NCBI GenBank assembly: GCA_027579435.1
Contig: JANBPK010001051.1
Location: forward strand, 42,226-106,225
Direction: 5' to 3'
From: Candolleomyces eurysporus
Lineage: Eukaryota; Basidiomycota; Agaricomycetes; Agaricales; Psathyrellaceae
DNA: 64,000 nt
The notes below the pieces were generated by a model that saw only the letters and a list, made by a program, of their open reading frames with translations, was not told the origin of the DNA and made no database searches. This document shows positions 23,013 to 33,601 of this stretch, piece by piece (position 1 is the first letter of the stretch; every line of letters begins with the position of its first letter). The position numbers and the translations under genes are program-made.

Positions 23013-24416
23013 NTGGTCTCCTTCCAGTGAGTAATGTCCAACAGCCTTCATGCGTACATATCTCATATATCGTACTTTACAGATGCCATAGTCAGTGTTC
23101 CCAATAACCCCAGTTCACTCGTCGAGTGCTGATTTTGCCAGTACCGATTTTGCTGCTCTCGATCCCGTATTCTGCTCTGCTACTTCTGGGATAAACTTTA
23201 CGACAACGGGATGATATAAAACCCTACAGATTGCAGAGACGTCGTCAAAAAACCGAAACTCGACCAACACAGCAGAAGGTGTCATGGAGGCTTCGATTGT
23301 ATAGATTGTTCGAAGACGTTCAACAATGCAGGTGAATGGAAGGGCCATACGTCTTGTGTATCCGAGGCGGAGAAGTATCAGAAGAGCTTGTACAAGGGTC
23401 CAAAGGTGCGTTTCGCCCTCCTCTATCTCTCTATCTCTATCTGTGATACTGACGATGGGTTTTTTGATTTTTAGCATAATGAAAATGGGTACAACGGCAA
23501 CGGGAGTTTCAACAACAACTCGAGAGGTGGCTTTGGTGGCCGAGGACGAGGAGGGCGAGGAGGGGCGAGGGGAGGTGCTTCTAATGGTTGGAATGCGAGA
23601 CCTCCGGTGAATCGAGCGACGGGTGCCAATGATACGCCTCTTGGAAGTCCAAATCGAATGTCGCCTGCTTCTACCCCATCGTCTGAGCCAAGCCCCTCCA
23701 ACGCTGAGCCTGTCCCGGAGAAGAAGAAACTGGGTGCGAGTAAGATGCAGGATGTTGTGAATGGGGAGGCGAAGGTGGAAGAGACCAAGGAGAAGGAGAA
23801 GAAGAAGGAGAAGAAAGATAAAAAACGCAAGGCGCCTGAAGACGAGGTGAGTACTCTTGTATGGCTCAAGATAATGTTCGTGGCTGCTTATTGTATTCCT
23901 ATTCTTTTGCAGGCGCACGGACGGGCAGAACCTGTCCAGAAAAAGACCAAGGTCGACGATTCGTCGTCTTCCGACGTCGTTATGGCTGATCCAGAGACCA
24001 AGACGGAGAAGTCGAAAAAGGAGAAGAAAGAGAAGAGCAAGGAGAAGAAGGAGAAGGCTGAAAAGGTGGGGNCAGCGAAGGAGGAGTCAGAGGAGAAAAA
24101 ATCGAAAAAGGAGAAGAAGGAAAAGAAAGACAAGGTGTCGGAGATTGCAGACGATGGGGAGGTGAGGGAGGGTACGAAGAAGGACAAAAAGAAGAAGAAA
24201 GAGCAAGACGACAATACCGCGATGGACGTTGACCCATCCCCTCAAGATGTCTCCGAACCTTCCGAAGAGTCCTCGAGGAAAGAGAAGAAAAAGAAGAAGA
24301 AAGACAAGGAGCAAAAGAACGAGGAACCGATCGAATCCGAACCAGTTCAGGAGAAAAAAACCAAGGAGAAGAAGGAGAAGAAGAGTAAAAAGGACAAGTC
24401 TTTGAGCTCTTCATAA
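23013..24416 (+). CDS. LYAR: LYAR-like C2HC zinc-finger nucleolar protein
   Basis: Homologue of the cell-growth-regulating nucleolar protein LYAR, linked in animals to pre-rRNA processing. Exons 23013-23026, 23093-23100, 23230-23405, 23475-23846 and 23913-24416 give about 357 aa in one frame. The N-terminus is MVSFQCHNCRDVVKKPKLDQ, followed by FDCIDCSKTF and WKGHTSCVSEAEKYQ, the paired zinc fingers of the zf-LYAR family. A Gly/Arg-rich stretch (GGRGRGGRGG) and a very long Lys/Glu-rich tail (KKEKKEKKDK types) follow, as expected for a nucleolar protein. Exon 2 is only 8 nt yet is needed to complete the first Cys pair. The start ATG overlaps an N at 23013; the previous base is A, so an ATG exists with or without it. 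Another N at 24072 must be counted to keep frame. Confidence 0.85.
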
Positions 24417-24803
24417 CCCACTCTTCTGTATTCCTTTTGGCTTTAACCCATTCGCCCACCCTCCATCTATCATTTGTGGATTTGCTTCCGTTGGCGGATC
24501 AAGCTCGAGCCTTATCTCTGCGTTGCTCAGATATCCTTCATGTATCACCTTGCTTTGCTATATATCGTTCATATCCACCTTCCCTACAATATCACGACAT
24601 TCTTCCTCTAGTTCTAGATCCTTTCCTCCGGCGCCCATGAGCGTATTCGTGTAGGTGCGGTTCGCCCGTTATCTTTCGCAAGCTGACTAGTATAGCCGGC
24701 TTGGCACGTGGCTGCGCAAGGGCTGAATTGGATTGGATCGATTTCTATTGGGCATTCTCTCTTTCCTCCATCCACCACCAACGCTCACCCGACTACCGTT
24801 CAC
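24417..24803. other. Intergenic between LYAR and ATG3
   Basis: Pyrimidine-rich 3' UTR and promoter sequence; no gene seen. Confidence 0.45.
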
Positions 24804-26375
24804 AATGCAAGCTATCCAGGTACTTGCATCCATATTATCGTTGTGGAAGGTTACTGATTGTCTTTGTAGTCGCAGCTGTTCGGTTTGCGAGAGTACCTCA
24901 GCCCTGTGAGTAGACGCCCTACCAACGGGCTTTAGGAGAAGGACTGGCTCGATCGGGGACGCTGATCATGGTTTCGATGGGTTTCCTAGGTTCTGAAGGA
25001 GAGCAAGTTCAAGGAACATGGACGTATCACGCCAGGTCCGTATCACTGCTCTCGAAAGACGCGTAGATGAGAGGCTGAAGGAGCATGGTCCCCTTATTGT
25101 TGTTTATAGAGGAGTTCGTCGCCGCAGGAGACTTTTTGGTGTACAAGTTCCCTGTGTGGTCATGGTGAGTGGCTTCATCAGCCCTATTGTCTCTGAAGAG
25201 AGTGGCTCTAGCGAATCACTCGACCGCGATTGCTGGAGAGGAGGGAACTGATCACGAAATCACAGGGAGAAGGGCGATGACTCGAAAGCACGCGACTTCC
25301 TACCCAAGGAGAAGCAATACCTCGTCACTCGAGGCGTACCCTGCCTGCGACGTGCTCAGTCCCTAGCCTACACGGACGCTGACGAAGATGCCGAACGACT
25401 CCTCTCCTTCGGTGAAGGGGCGAATGCAGGGGATGGGGAAGAATGGGTCGAGACGCATGCAGGACGCAAGGCCGCCGTGAACCCTGCATCGGACTCTGCA
25501 GGGCTTGCTGAGATTCCGGACGACGATGGCGACGATGTCGCTCGTGGAGTGGGGAATTTGTCGTTAGGCGGTGGACAGGGAGAGTCCACCGATACCCCTG
25601 ATCTGGACGATATCCCGGATATGGAAGAGGAGGACTTGGAGGAGGGTGATGAGGCGACTGCGAAACCTAAACCGGCTGCCTCTGCTACGACGGCAGGTGC
25701 TGGGTCCAAGTGAGTCGATACTAGTTCGCTTCCCTCTGTTCTGCTTGCTCATCGATTCGGACTGCACTATAGTCAACCAGACCCCTCCAAGAGCAATCTG
25801 CTTCAAGTCAGGACTTACGATGTTATGATTACTTACGACAAGTACTACCAAACTCCTCGAGTCTGGCTGATTGGCTATGATGAGGTACGCATCAACTGTT
25901 ACTGTCTTCGTGTGCCGGCTTGTTGACCCCAAGATTTCGCCAACGATAGAACGGAAAACCCCTCACTCCCCCACAAATCTTCCAAGATATCTCAGCAGAT
26001 CACGCTCAGAAGACCGTCACAATTGAACCATTCATCCACTCTGCTTCTCTTCAAGCGGCTTCAGTTCATCCATGCAAACATTCAAGCGTCATGAAGAAGG
26101 TCATCGAACGTATGAACAACAGTGTCGTCGCTGAACAGCTTGCGCAGCAGGCCAAATCCGGCCCGTCTTCATCGTCTGCGGCAGGGAAAGAGTCTTCCTC
26201 TAGTAAGAGGAAGTGGTTTGGCAGAAAGTCGAGTGGGACAACGAAGGAGGCGGCCCCCGCTGAGAACGAGGAAGAGCCCGAGGGTATGAGGGTTGACTTT
26301 TACCTCGTGGTTTTCCTTAAGTTCATCGCATCGATTGTTCCCACTATCGAGGTGGATTCGACGACTTCGTTCTGA
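24804..26375 (+). CDS. ATG3: Autophagy E2-like enzyme Atg3
   Basis: E2-like enzyme that passes Atg8 from Atg7 to phosphatidylethanolamine during autophagosome growth. Exons 24804-24818, 24870-24905, 24990-25035, 25110-25164, 25266-25709, 25773-25884 and 25950-26375. The N-terminus [19 protein letters not shown] is the membrane-sensing helix region. [19 protein letters not shown] follows, then a long acidic insert (the Atg7-binding flexible region) with [18 protein letters not shown]. The E2 core has [19 protein letters not shown]. The catalytic Cys is in HPCKH (codon 26073-26075), and the C-terminus is [20 protein letters not shown] Ser/Lys-rich insert lies between the catalytic Cys and the C-terminal strand. 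Single copy and apparently intact. Confidence 0.93.
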
Positions 26376-27513
26376 AGGAAATATCTGTTGGGGTGGGGTT
26401 TGCTTCAATGGAAGGGGACGCGTTTTAACTTGAGAACAATATTCTGACAGTCGCTCACTACCGGTCTTACCGGTCTCCCTACTATACTATATCTTTGGCC
26501 ATCAAATCAATATCGAATCCGTCCTTTCCTTCTCATGCATTATCAGTCTCCCTCTTTGTACCTTCATATGGCGCTCATTACTTACTGCTAACATGCCGTG
26601 ACTACATACATACGTACTATAAATCAGTAGAGGAAGACCGTTACCTAGTTGTCGAGGGTCATCCTCAATGGCTTTCGATGATAAATGAATCTTTGATAGC
26701 TCAGAAAGAGTCTATATTTCTGCAAGATACCACCTTCCCTTGAACAAAAGCTTCCCGTACTACTATGGTGTATCATCCACGTTCATATCATATCTCATCC
26801 TCCGAGTCATCCCCGTTCCATTCGGCAATTGATGCGGCCGTGGGATTGATCACCATTTGAATCCGTTGATCAAGTACTTGGTATCTCCGGCCGTCCCGGT
26901 GCTCGGCACCTAAAAATAGTGACCGGATTTATTCTCAGCGGCAGTCATCATCCCGAGACAGTGGAAGTGGGGCGCGTCGAGGCGCATCGTCACCATTCAG
27001 CGTGCCAGTAGGTCGATCATGGTGGTGGAGTGAAATCCTTGCCAAACGTTTGCTTGGATCGTCGTCTATCTAAGCGGAGATCATCATTGCACTGCAGGTT
27101 GCATGCTCATTTTTCATGTTCATCTTGAATCATGTGGATGAGACTTGTGGATGATGGGAACTCGGCTGCCGACATAAGTTAGACTTGGCTAGTTTATTTG
27201 AACGGCTTGGGACAGCCGTTTGATGCCTAGATCCTTGGACCTCGCTTCCCATCATCGCCCACATCTCCTGGCGCTCACCTCGCCCGAGCTTGTCGTTGTG
27301 CTGTCGTTGCCGTGGTTCTCTCCTTTTTCCCACTCCTCCTTCTTGACGCCCATTCCCTCTGCATGATACCCATCGCCTGAAATCCTCGTCCAGTCGTTTC
27401 AGTAACTGATATATCGCGTTCTTAATTCTTCCAAAGAGGATCTCTCAGGTCGTTGGGCAACTTGCAAGGCCATAATTTTATTTCTACCCTCTCTCATCCC
27501 TTCCTCGACGAAA
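26376..27513. other. Intergenic between ATG3 and GH128
   Basis: About 1.1 kb. No coding sequence supported; contains pyrimidine-rich 3' UTR-like sequence and the upstream region of the glucanase. Confidence 0.5.
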
Positions 27514-28954
27514 ATGCGTAGCACACTGCCTACGAGTCTCGTCCTCCTCTACCCCATTTTACTGGGGCTTCAAGGCGCCTTGGCTGCAGTAGGACCCACT
27601 ACGAAAGCAGGGTTGGCATGGCCTAATGGCGACACCGTCAGCATGGGTCAGTTCGCTGCGTCGGGCAAGGTATCCTGGTGAGTGGGCGCGCGCACCCGTC
27701 CTTGTCGAGGATTGGCTGTTGAGCTAACCTGTCTATAAATTTCTTCTTCGCTCCATCTTCGGTGCATTTCGCTCGCGCTAGGTATTATACATGGATCGCC
27801 GACCCCATCCGGTTCGACAGTGACCTTGAATTCGTGCCTCTACTATGGGGCGACGCAGATTCTATCAAGAACTTTGATAAATCTATGGACAAGGTGCTGA
27901 AGGACAGACCACAGACGACCGCCGTTATGGGCATGAACGAGTGCGTCCGTTTCCCTTCCGAGGCGACATATTATTCTAACATAATTGAATGACAGACCCG
28001 ACCATGAAGGTCAAGCCGCTCTGACTCCGCAACAAGGTGCGGAAGTCTGGATAGAGCATATGGAGCCTCTGAAGGCTCGGGGTCTCAGGCTCGGTAGTCC
28101 TGGATGCACGAGTGCGGCAAGCGGAAAGCAATGGTTGCAGGATTGGCTGCAACAATGTAACGGCGGATGCAACTTTGACTTCCTCGTCTTGCGTACGTGC
28201 CTTTCATCCTTTCAATTTCTCTCCTTGACGACTCATACAATTTTTTGTGGTGTTTCCTTTTTCCATTAATAAGATCACTACGGATGGAACGCCACGCACT
28301 TCATCAACTACGTGACAGACATGTATCAAACCTTCCAGAAACCTGTCTGGGTCACTGAATGGGCTTGCCATGACTTTTCGACTACCAATCAACGAACGTG
28401 CACGGCAGAACAGGTTAGCAGCTACCTCAACACGACGCAATCGTGGCTTGATTCCAATCCTTGGGTGGAACGGTACGCCTGGTTTGGTGCCATGAAAGAT
28501 ACACGGAATGTCAACCCGGTACGTGTCGAACTAGTTGAATTCCTGCTCTGCACGCTGGCAAACACCCGCCAAGCTTCGCTGACCTTGGCGGCCGGGGCCG
28601 CCGCGTTTNCATGTTTTCCGGAGGATATAACGGCTAATCGTCTACTGTTTTTTTCTTATTTCATAGCTGAACGGTCTCCTCGACCAGAACGGTGCACTCA
28701 ATCCCCTAGGCCTCCAGTACATCAGTACGTTTATTTATCACGTTTATTCAGTCTTTTNAATCAGCTAACTGACTTGCTTCTTCTCCCTTGCAGATTGGAC
28801 GGGCCCAGGTGTTCCTGATTCATCACTACCGAGGGGTGCGAACGCGAATCGGCCACCCAACGCCGCCGCCTCGTTGCAAGGGTCTTTCCTCACGTCCGCG
28901 ATTTCGCTGAGCTTGCTAAGCTTAAGTTTGGCTGGCTTCGCTTCATATATCTAA
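27514..28954 (+). CDS. Secreted GH128-like beta-1,3-glucanase, GPI-anchored
   Basis: Glycoside hydrolase of the GH128 / Asl1-like family, expected to cut or remodel beta-1,3-glucan in the cell wall. Exons 27514-27677, 27782-27940, 27996-28192, 28274-28518, 28677-28734 and 28794-28954. The N-terminus is a clear signal peptide ending GALA. Family landmarks are SWYYTWIADP, PLLWG, VMGMNEPDHEGQ (acid/base Glu), RLGSPGCTSA, DFLVLHHYGW and KPVWVTEWACHDF (nucleophile Glu), and RYAWFGAMKD. The C-terminus has a Ser/Ala spacer and a hydrophobic tail, typical of a GPI signal. N characters at 28609 and 28758 fall in introns and do not affect the product. Confidence 0.88.
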
Positions 28955-30158
28955 TGCTCGGATATCAAAAAATACGCATCTTGGCCCGCCATCATTCTTG
29001 AAAGGACTTATGGGCTGTCTTGGACTCAGCTGTAGTAATAGCCATTTATCTATCTGTCGTTCTTTACCGCGATTGCTTTGGGATAGGTTGTTGTGTATGT
29101 TCGGTTTATTTCGCTGTACCGTATACCCCTTCTTCTTTCGCTTTCTCAAGGAAATGCTAATCGATTTTTGATTTNAGAGCAGGCTTTCTGGAGACGCCGC
29201 CCTGATTGTCGAATTGTGGGTCCATGAAGGCTGTCAGGAGCGCCTGTCCAAATTCTGCCATGTCCCCGCCATATCGAGAAGTGTGCGGAGACCGTACCCC
29301 ACAGCGATCAGTTTCCCCGCATGCGGCGGCAATATCCACTTCTCGAGTATCCTGTCAAAAGAAAATTAGTTTCAGGGACAGCCTCTCGAGCCTCCTGTGG
29401 CAACTCCACTATCCCATCTGGGCAGATCATTCATTCTTGCAGTCAGGCTGGCATTCTTCGCTTCGCAACCGCACTTTTCTATCAAGCAGACCCTAATGGG
29501 AGAGCCATTGTGGGTGCATAGCAGGTTCAAGCCCTCACGCGTCATCCCGCTGAGCAACGTCCATGCCGTCTCTACGTCTCCCTGCAAGCTTCGCTTACCT
29601 CTTCGTGTGTCCTGGTTGACAGGGACGGGATTTACTCAAATTTTCGACTTCTCCATTCGATGCTGTCGAACTTGCTGTTCGGCGGCCATGCGTGCATTAC
29701 GACCTCTAGAAGACCCTCCGAGTCTCTCCATTGTGCCTCTCTGTCTCGGCCTCTCACACAAGCCGGCCGCGAGTGGCGAGGGTCCAGTCGCCAGATCGTA
29801 GGCCTCCGCATAGGATCGCATCATGCCATTTCTACGTCTCTCCCTACAAGCCCAGCCTGCCTCTTCCTATGCCCTCGTTCCAGACACCAGGTTCCCAGAC
29901 AGGGACGGGATTTGTTGGGTGAGCCTAGCTCACTCTCTACCCTGAGAAATTTCGAGCTCTCTATTGCCGATACTATGAACTTTCTGTTTGGCATCTATCC
30001 TCTGACATGTGTATCACGACCGCGGCCTCGAGTAGAGTAGAGGGGGTCTGGTCACCAGATCGTAGGATCGCGAGGAGACAGAAAGGCCCATACTTAAACA
30101 CGACTGGTGTTTGGTCGACGTGAGGATTTCGTTCCTTGACCACGCTCACAAACATACG
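28955..30158. other. Repeat-rich region before secreted gene S1
   Basis: About 1.2 kb. From about 29190 it is duplicated at 31490-32216. It also contains an internal repeat: 29560-29700 and 29820-30060 resemble each other. On the minus strand 29157-29339 reads a peptide with GGDMAEFGQALLTAF, whose counterpart at about 31504-31640 (GGDIAEFGQALAF) is interrupted. This may be the remnant of a minus-strand gene; I do not recognise it. Confidence 0.4.
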
Positions 30159-30578
30159 ATGAGGTCTTTCTCCATCGCTTCGCTGATCACACTGGCAGCA
30201 CTTGCCATCACTTGTGTCGAGGGCCAAATTGGCCCTCCAATCCCTCCACTGGGGACGTGGTGTTGTCCACCATTCGGCCCAGGGGGTCGACCCTTGCAAG
30301 AGCAGCAAAACGGACCATTCTCCGTTTGGTGTTTGTGCGTTGGTCTTCTATCAATCTGGTCGTGAGCTGTTTTGGGGACTGATTGGCGTTATTTCGACTC
30401 GCAGATACGGAGAGGGCAGCATGTGTGGATATGTGAGTGTACTTTAGCTCGTTAAGCTAGATGGATCGATAGACTCATTCGATCCTGACAGGATACCGCC
30501 ACGGGTGGAGGTGACACCGTTCCTGGGTGCGCACCAAGGGCGATTCGTAACCCCCACCCACCAACATGCCCCGTATGA
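30159..30578 (+). CDS. Six-cysteine small secreted protein S1
   Basis: Small secreted protein of 96 aa, family not recognised. Exons 30159-30334, 30405-30432 (28 nt) and 30492-30578. The signal peptide ends near VEGQ. The mature protein has PPIPPLGTWCCPPFGPGGRP, then QEQQNGPF, WC, GYGEGSMCGY-like exon-2 residues and the end NPHPPTCPV. There are six Cys in the mature part, probably three disulphides. Its size, signal peptide and even Cys count fit fungal effector-like or surface-active proteins, but no function can be assigned. Near-identical to S3. Confidence 0.75.
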
Positions 30579-30910
30579 TGTAGTAGCATACGTTTTGGGT
30601 GTTTGACTCGAGCACGGACGGTAGCTTTTGTCGGATATTCTCCATGGCCACACATTCCACTATGTAATCGACCGCTTCGCCTCACTGCTGTCAAACTAGC
30701 CAGGTTATCTTCCCATGTAACGTCTATTTTGAGAACACTGGACTACTACTTACCCTGATAAGAATCATCGTCAGTCACCAGAGGTCTCCGCAACGGGATC
30801 GTGGGGTGAGGCCCCAAAATGCGTCCACATATAAACCTCTTCTGCATGCCATTGACACAAGTAGTTTATTTCTTGACCTCACTCCAAAGCACTCCCACCA
30901 CCATCCTCAA

Positions 30911-31345
30911 ATGAAGTCGTTCCTATTATCGCTTTAACTTTCCTGGCAGCGGCAACCATAGCCTGAGCCAAAGGCCAAGGAACTGGCCTTCCAATTCCTG
31001 TACCAGGATCTTGGTGCTGCCCACCTACGGCGCCTATTGATCTACCCTTGCAAGGTCGGCAAAGGGCTTCGCGGCGCAGAGCCAGCGAGTTCAATCACAT
31101 AACGACAAAGGATATTATAACCGTATCTACCTATTCGAAGAGAGCCAACTAAAGCTCTCGGACGGACTAGCGAAGGGTATTGAACAACGACTTACACACC
31201 AGATGGCCAACGGACCCGGGCGCTGCTCTACTCGATGATGCTAGGATGCCCTGACTGGAACGGGCACCACAATCCCTGGATGTCCTTCAGGAGCGGTGGC
31301 TAATCCTCGCCTACCCACATGCTCCGTCCAATGGAGAGATGGAAG
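30911..31345 (+). pseudogene. Decayed secreted-protein copy S2
   Basis: Counterpart of S4 in duplication unit 1. The ATG and first codons (MKSF) are kept, but a short indel and stop codons (a TAA about 27 nt in) break the signal-peptide exon. The PPIPxPGxWCC region and the last exon (TGTTIPGCP near 31250-31300) can be traced. Confidence 0.75.
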
Positions 31346-32216
31346 AGTCGATGTGAGAACCTCATCAATCTTGAATTTGAGTCTAGGATTTTTTTNCCTG
31401 TCGAAGTGTTTTGCTATTGACGATTGAACTTTCTTCTAGAATACCATACACTTTATCTCCCAAATGCAACATCTATACAGTAACCATTCATTGAGACGCC
31501 GCCTGATTGTCGATTTGCCGGTCCATTAAGAATGCCAGGGCCTGTCCAAACTCTGCGATGTCCCCGCCTTATCGAGAAGTGTGCGGAGACTCATATCCCG
31601 CGACCAAACTCCCCGCACGTGGTGGCGGTTCTCGAGTTTCGTGCCCAAGTCTTGTCAAAGGAAACAATTATTTCAAGGCTAGCTTCTCAAGCCTCCCGAC
31701 AGCGGCAGCTCCACTATCCCATCAGGGCGAATCATTCATTCTTGCATTCCTCCCTCCTCCAACCCAGATTTCTGTCAAGCGGACCCTAATTGGAGAGTTA
31801 TTTTTGGTGCACAGGCTCATCCCTCAAGCACCATCCCCCTGCGCTGAGCAAGATCCATCATGCCGTTTCTCCGTCTCTACGTCTCTCCCTACAAGCCCAG
31901 CCTGTCTCTTCCTATGTCCTCGTTCTAGAGACCAGCCTCCCAGACGGGGACGGGCTTTCTCGGACGAGCCTAGCTCACTCTACCCTTTGAAATCTCGGCC
32001 TCTCTATTGCCGATACTATTAACTTGCTGTTTGGCATCTATCCTCTGTCGATGTGTATCATGACTGCGGCCTCGAGTAGCGGGGGTCTGGTCACCAGATC
32101 GTAAGCCTCCGCAAAGGATCGTGAGGAGACAGGAGGACCCATATTTAAACACCACTGGTGGTGGGGAGTCGACATGAGGATTTCATTCCTTTGACCCTAC
32201 TGCTCACAATCGTACC
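31346..32216. other. Non-coding spacer, duplication unit 2 leader
   Basis: Copy of the 29190-30158 region with insertions and deletions. No intact gene; an N lies at 31396. Confidence 0.45.
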
Positions 32217-32637
32217 ATGAAGTCGCTCTCCATCACTTCGTTGATCGCCCTGGCAGCATTTGCCGCAACTTGTGTCGAAGGCCAAATTGGCCCTCCAATT
32301 CCTCCACTGGGGACGTGGTGTTGTCCACCATTCGGCCCAGGGGGTCGACCCTTGCAAGAGCAGCAAAACGGACCATTCGCCATTTGGTGTTTGTACGTTG
32401 CTTTTCATTTAGCCTGGTCGTCAACTCTTTTAGAAGACCGATTGACATTATTTCGACTCGCAGATACGGAGAGGGCAGCTTGTGTGGATATGTGAGTGAA
32501 CTTTCGTCTATTAACCTTGAAAGATCGATATACTCACTCGATCCTAACAGGACACCGCCACGGGTGGAGGTGCCACCATTCCTGGGTGCGCACCAAAGGC
32601 GATTCGTAACCCCCACCCACCAACGTGCCCCGTATGA
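32217..32637 (+). CDS. Six-cysteine small secreted protein S3
   Basis: 96-aa paralogue of S1 with the same three-exon structure: 32217-32392, 32464-32491 (28 nt) and 32551-32637. The signal peptide reads MKSLSITSLIALAAFAATCV. The mature part keeps LGTWCCPPFGPGGRP, QEQQNGPFAIWC, GEGSLCGY and NPHPPTCPV. Changes from S1 are mostly in the signal peptide and the GGATIPGCAPKAI segment. Function unknown. Confidence 0.78.
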
Positions 32638-32891
32638 TGCAATAACATACGTCTTGGGTGTTTTGGCTCGAGCACGGATGGTAGCTTCGGGAGGATCTTC
32701 TCCATGGACATGCATTCCACTATGTAATTGACCGTTTCGCTTCACTGCTACAAAACTAGCCAGGTTATCTTCCCATGTAACGTCTATTTTGAGAACACTG
32801 GACTATAACTTACCCTGATAATAATCATCGTCAGTCACCAGACGTCTCCGCAACGGGATCATGGGGCGAGAGGCCCCAAAATGTGCCCACA

Positions 32892-32897
32892 TATAAA
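32892..32897 (+). promoter_or_regulatory. TATA box of S4
   Basis: TATAAA 81 nt before the S4 ATG. The same 'catataaacc' context occurs before the S2 pseudogene at about 30830. Confidence 0.45.
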
Positions 32898-32972
32898 CCC
32901 ATCGTGCATGCGACTGACACGAGGAGTCCCTCTCTTAACCTCACCCCGAAACACTCCAACCACCGTCCTGAA

Positions 32973-33393
32973 ATGAAGTCGTTTCCTACTATCACCGCCC
33001 TGACTTTCCTGGCAGCAGCCATAGCCAGAGTCAGAGGTCAAGGAACTGGCCCTCCAATTCCTCCACCAGGACTTTGGTGTTGCCCACCTACGGGACCTAA
33101 CGATCTGCCGTTACAAGAACAGCAGACGGGCCCGTTCGCTATTTGGTGTGTGTAAGTCGACGTCTACCCTCCGTTCATCTGTCTCAGAACCTTAGTTGAC
33201 CCTCTTCGAATGGGCAGATACGGGGATAATATCCTCTGTGGTTATGTGAGTAAATTCGATGGCTCTGCACCGCGAAAACCTTCGCCGACTCACTCGACGA
33301 TGGCAGGATCCCCGGATTGGAACGGGCACCACAATCCCTGGATGCCCTCCACGAGCGGTGGCTAACCCTCACCCGCCCACCTGCCCCGTCTAA
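32973..33393 (+). CDS. Six-cysteine small secreted protein S4
   Basis: 97-aa divergent member of the family. Exons 32973-33151, 33218-33245 (28 nt) and 33307-33393. The N-terminal signal peptide is MKSFPTITALTFLAAAIA. The mature part has TGPPIPPPGLWCCPPTGP, QEQQTGPFAIWC, GDNILCGY, TTIPGCPPRAV and NPHPPTCPV. The Cys spacing equals S1 and S3, so the fold should be the same. Function unknown. Confidence 0.78.
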
Positions 33394-33601
33394 TGGAGAG
33401 ATGGAGGAGAGGATATGAGAACCTAATTTATCTTGAAATCGGGTCCAGGATTACATTCCTGTCGAATGTACTTTGCTATTGAACGATTAAATTTTCTTCT
33501 AGAAAACTATACACTTTATCTCCCGGATGCAACGTCTATATCAATACAGAGGTATTATAGCTCACCAATCCCTTCCATAAATACTATTATTTCCACACCC
33601 C

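Larger units (their letters stand above)
29190..31480. repeat. Segmental duplication, unit 1 (S1 + S2 pseudogene)
   Basis: Unit 1 of a direct duplication; unit 2 is 31490-33560. Each unit has the same order: a 'gacgccgcc-tgattgtcga' leader, non-coding repeat, a first secreted gene, a second divergent secreted gene, and a 'tacactttatctccc' end segment. Confidence 0.75.
31490..33560. repeat. Segmental duplication, unit 2 (S3 + S4)
   Basis: Second copy of the unit at 29190-31480, in the same orientation. Here both secreted genes are intact. Confidence 0.75.

Noticed and set aside
22643..23107. 154-aa plus-strand open frame after C3
   Set aside because: No recognisable domain, overlaps the LYAR first exons and contains an N; looks like promoter sequence.
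23115..23918. 267-aa minus-strand open frame
   Set aside because: It lies antisense to the LYAR exons; its Leu/Ser-rich content is the mirror of the Lys/Glu-rich sense codons.
23471..24459. Other long minus-strand frames opposite the Lys-rich LYAR tail
   Set aside because: Low-complexity complement of AAG/GAG codons.
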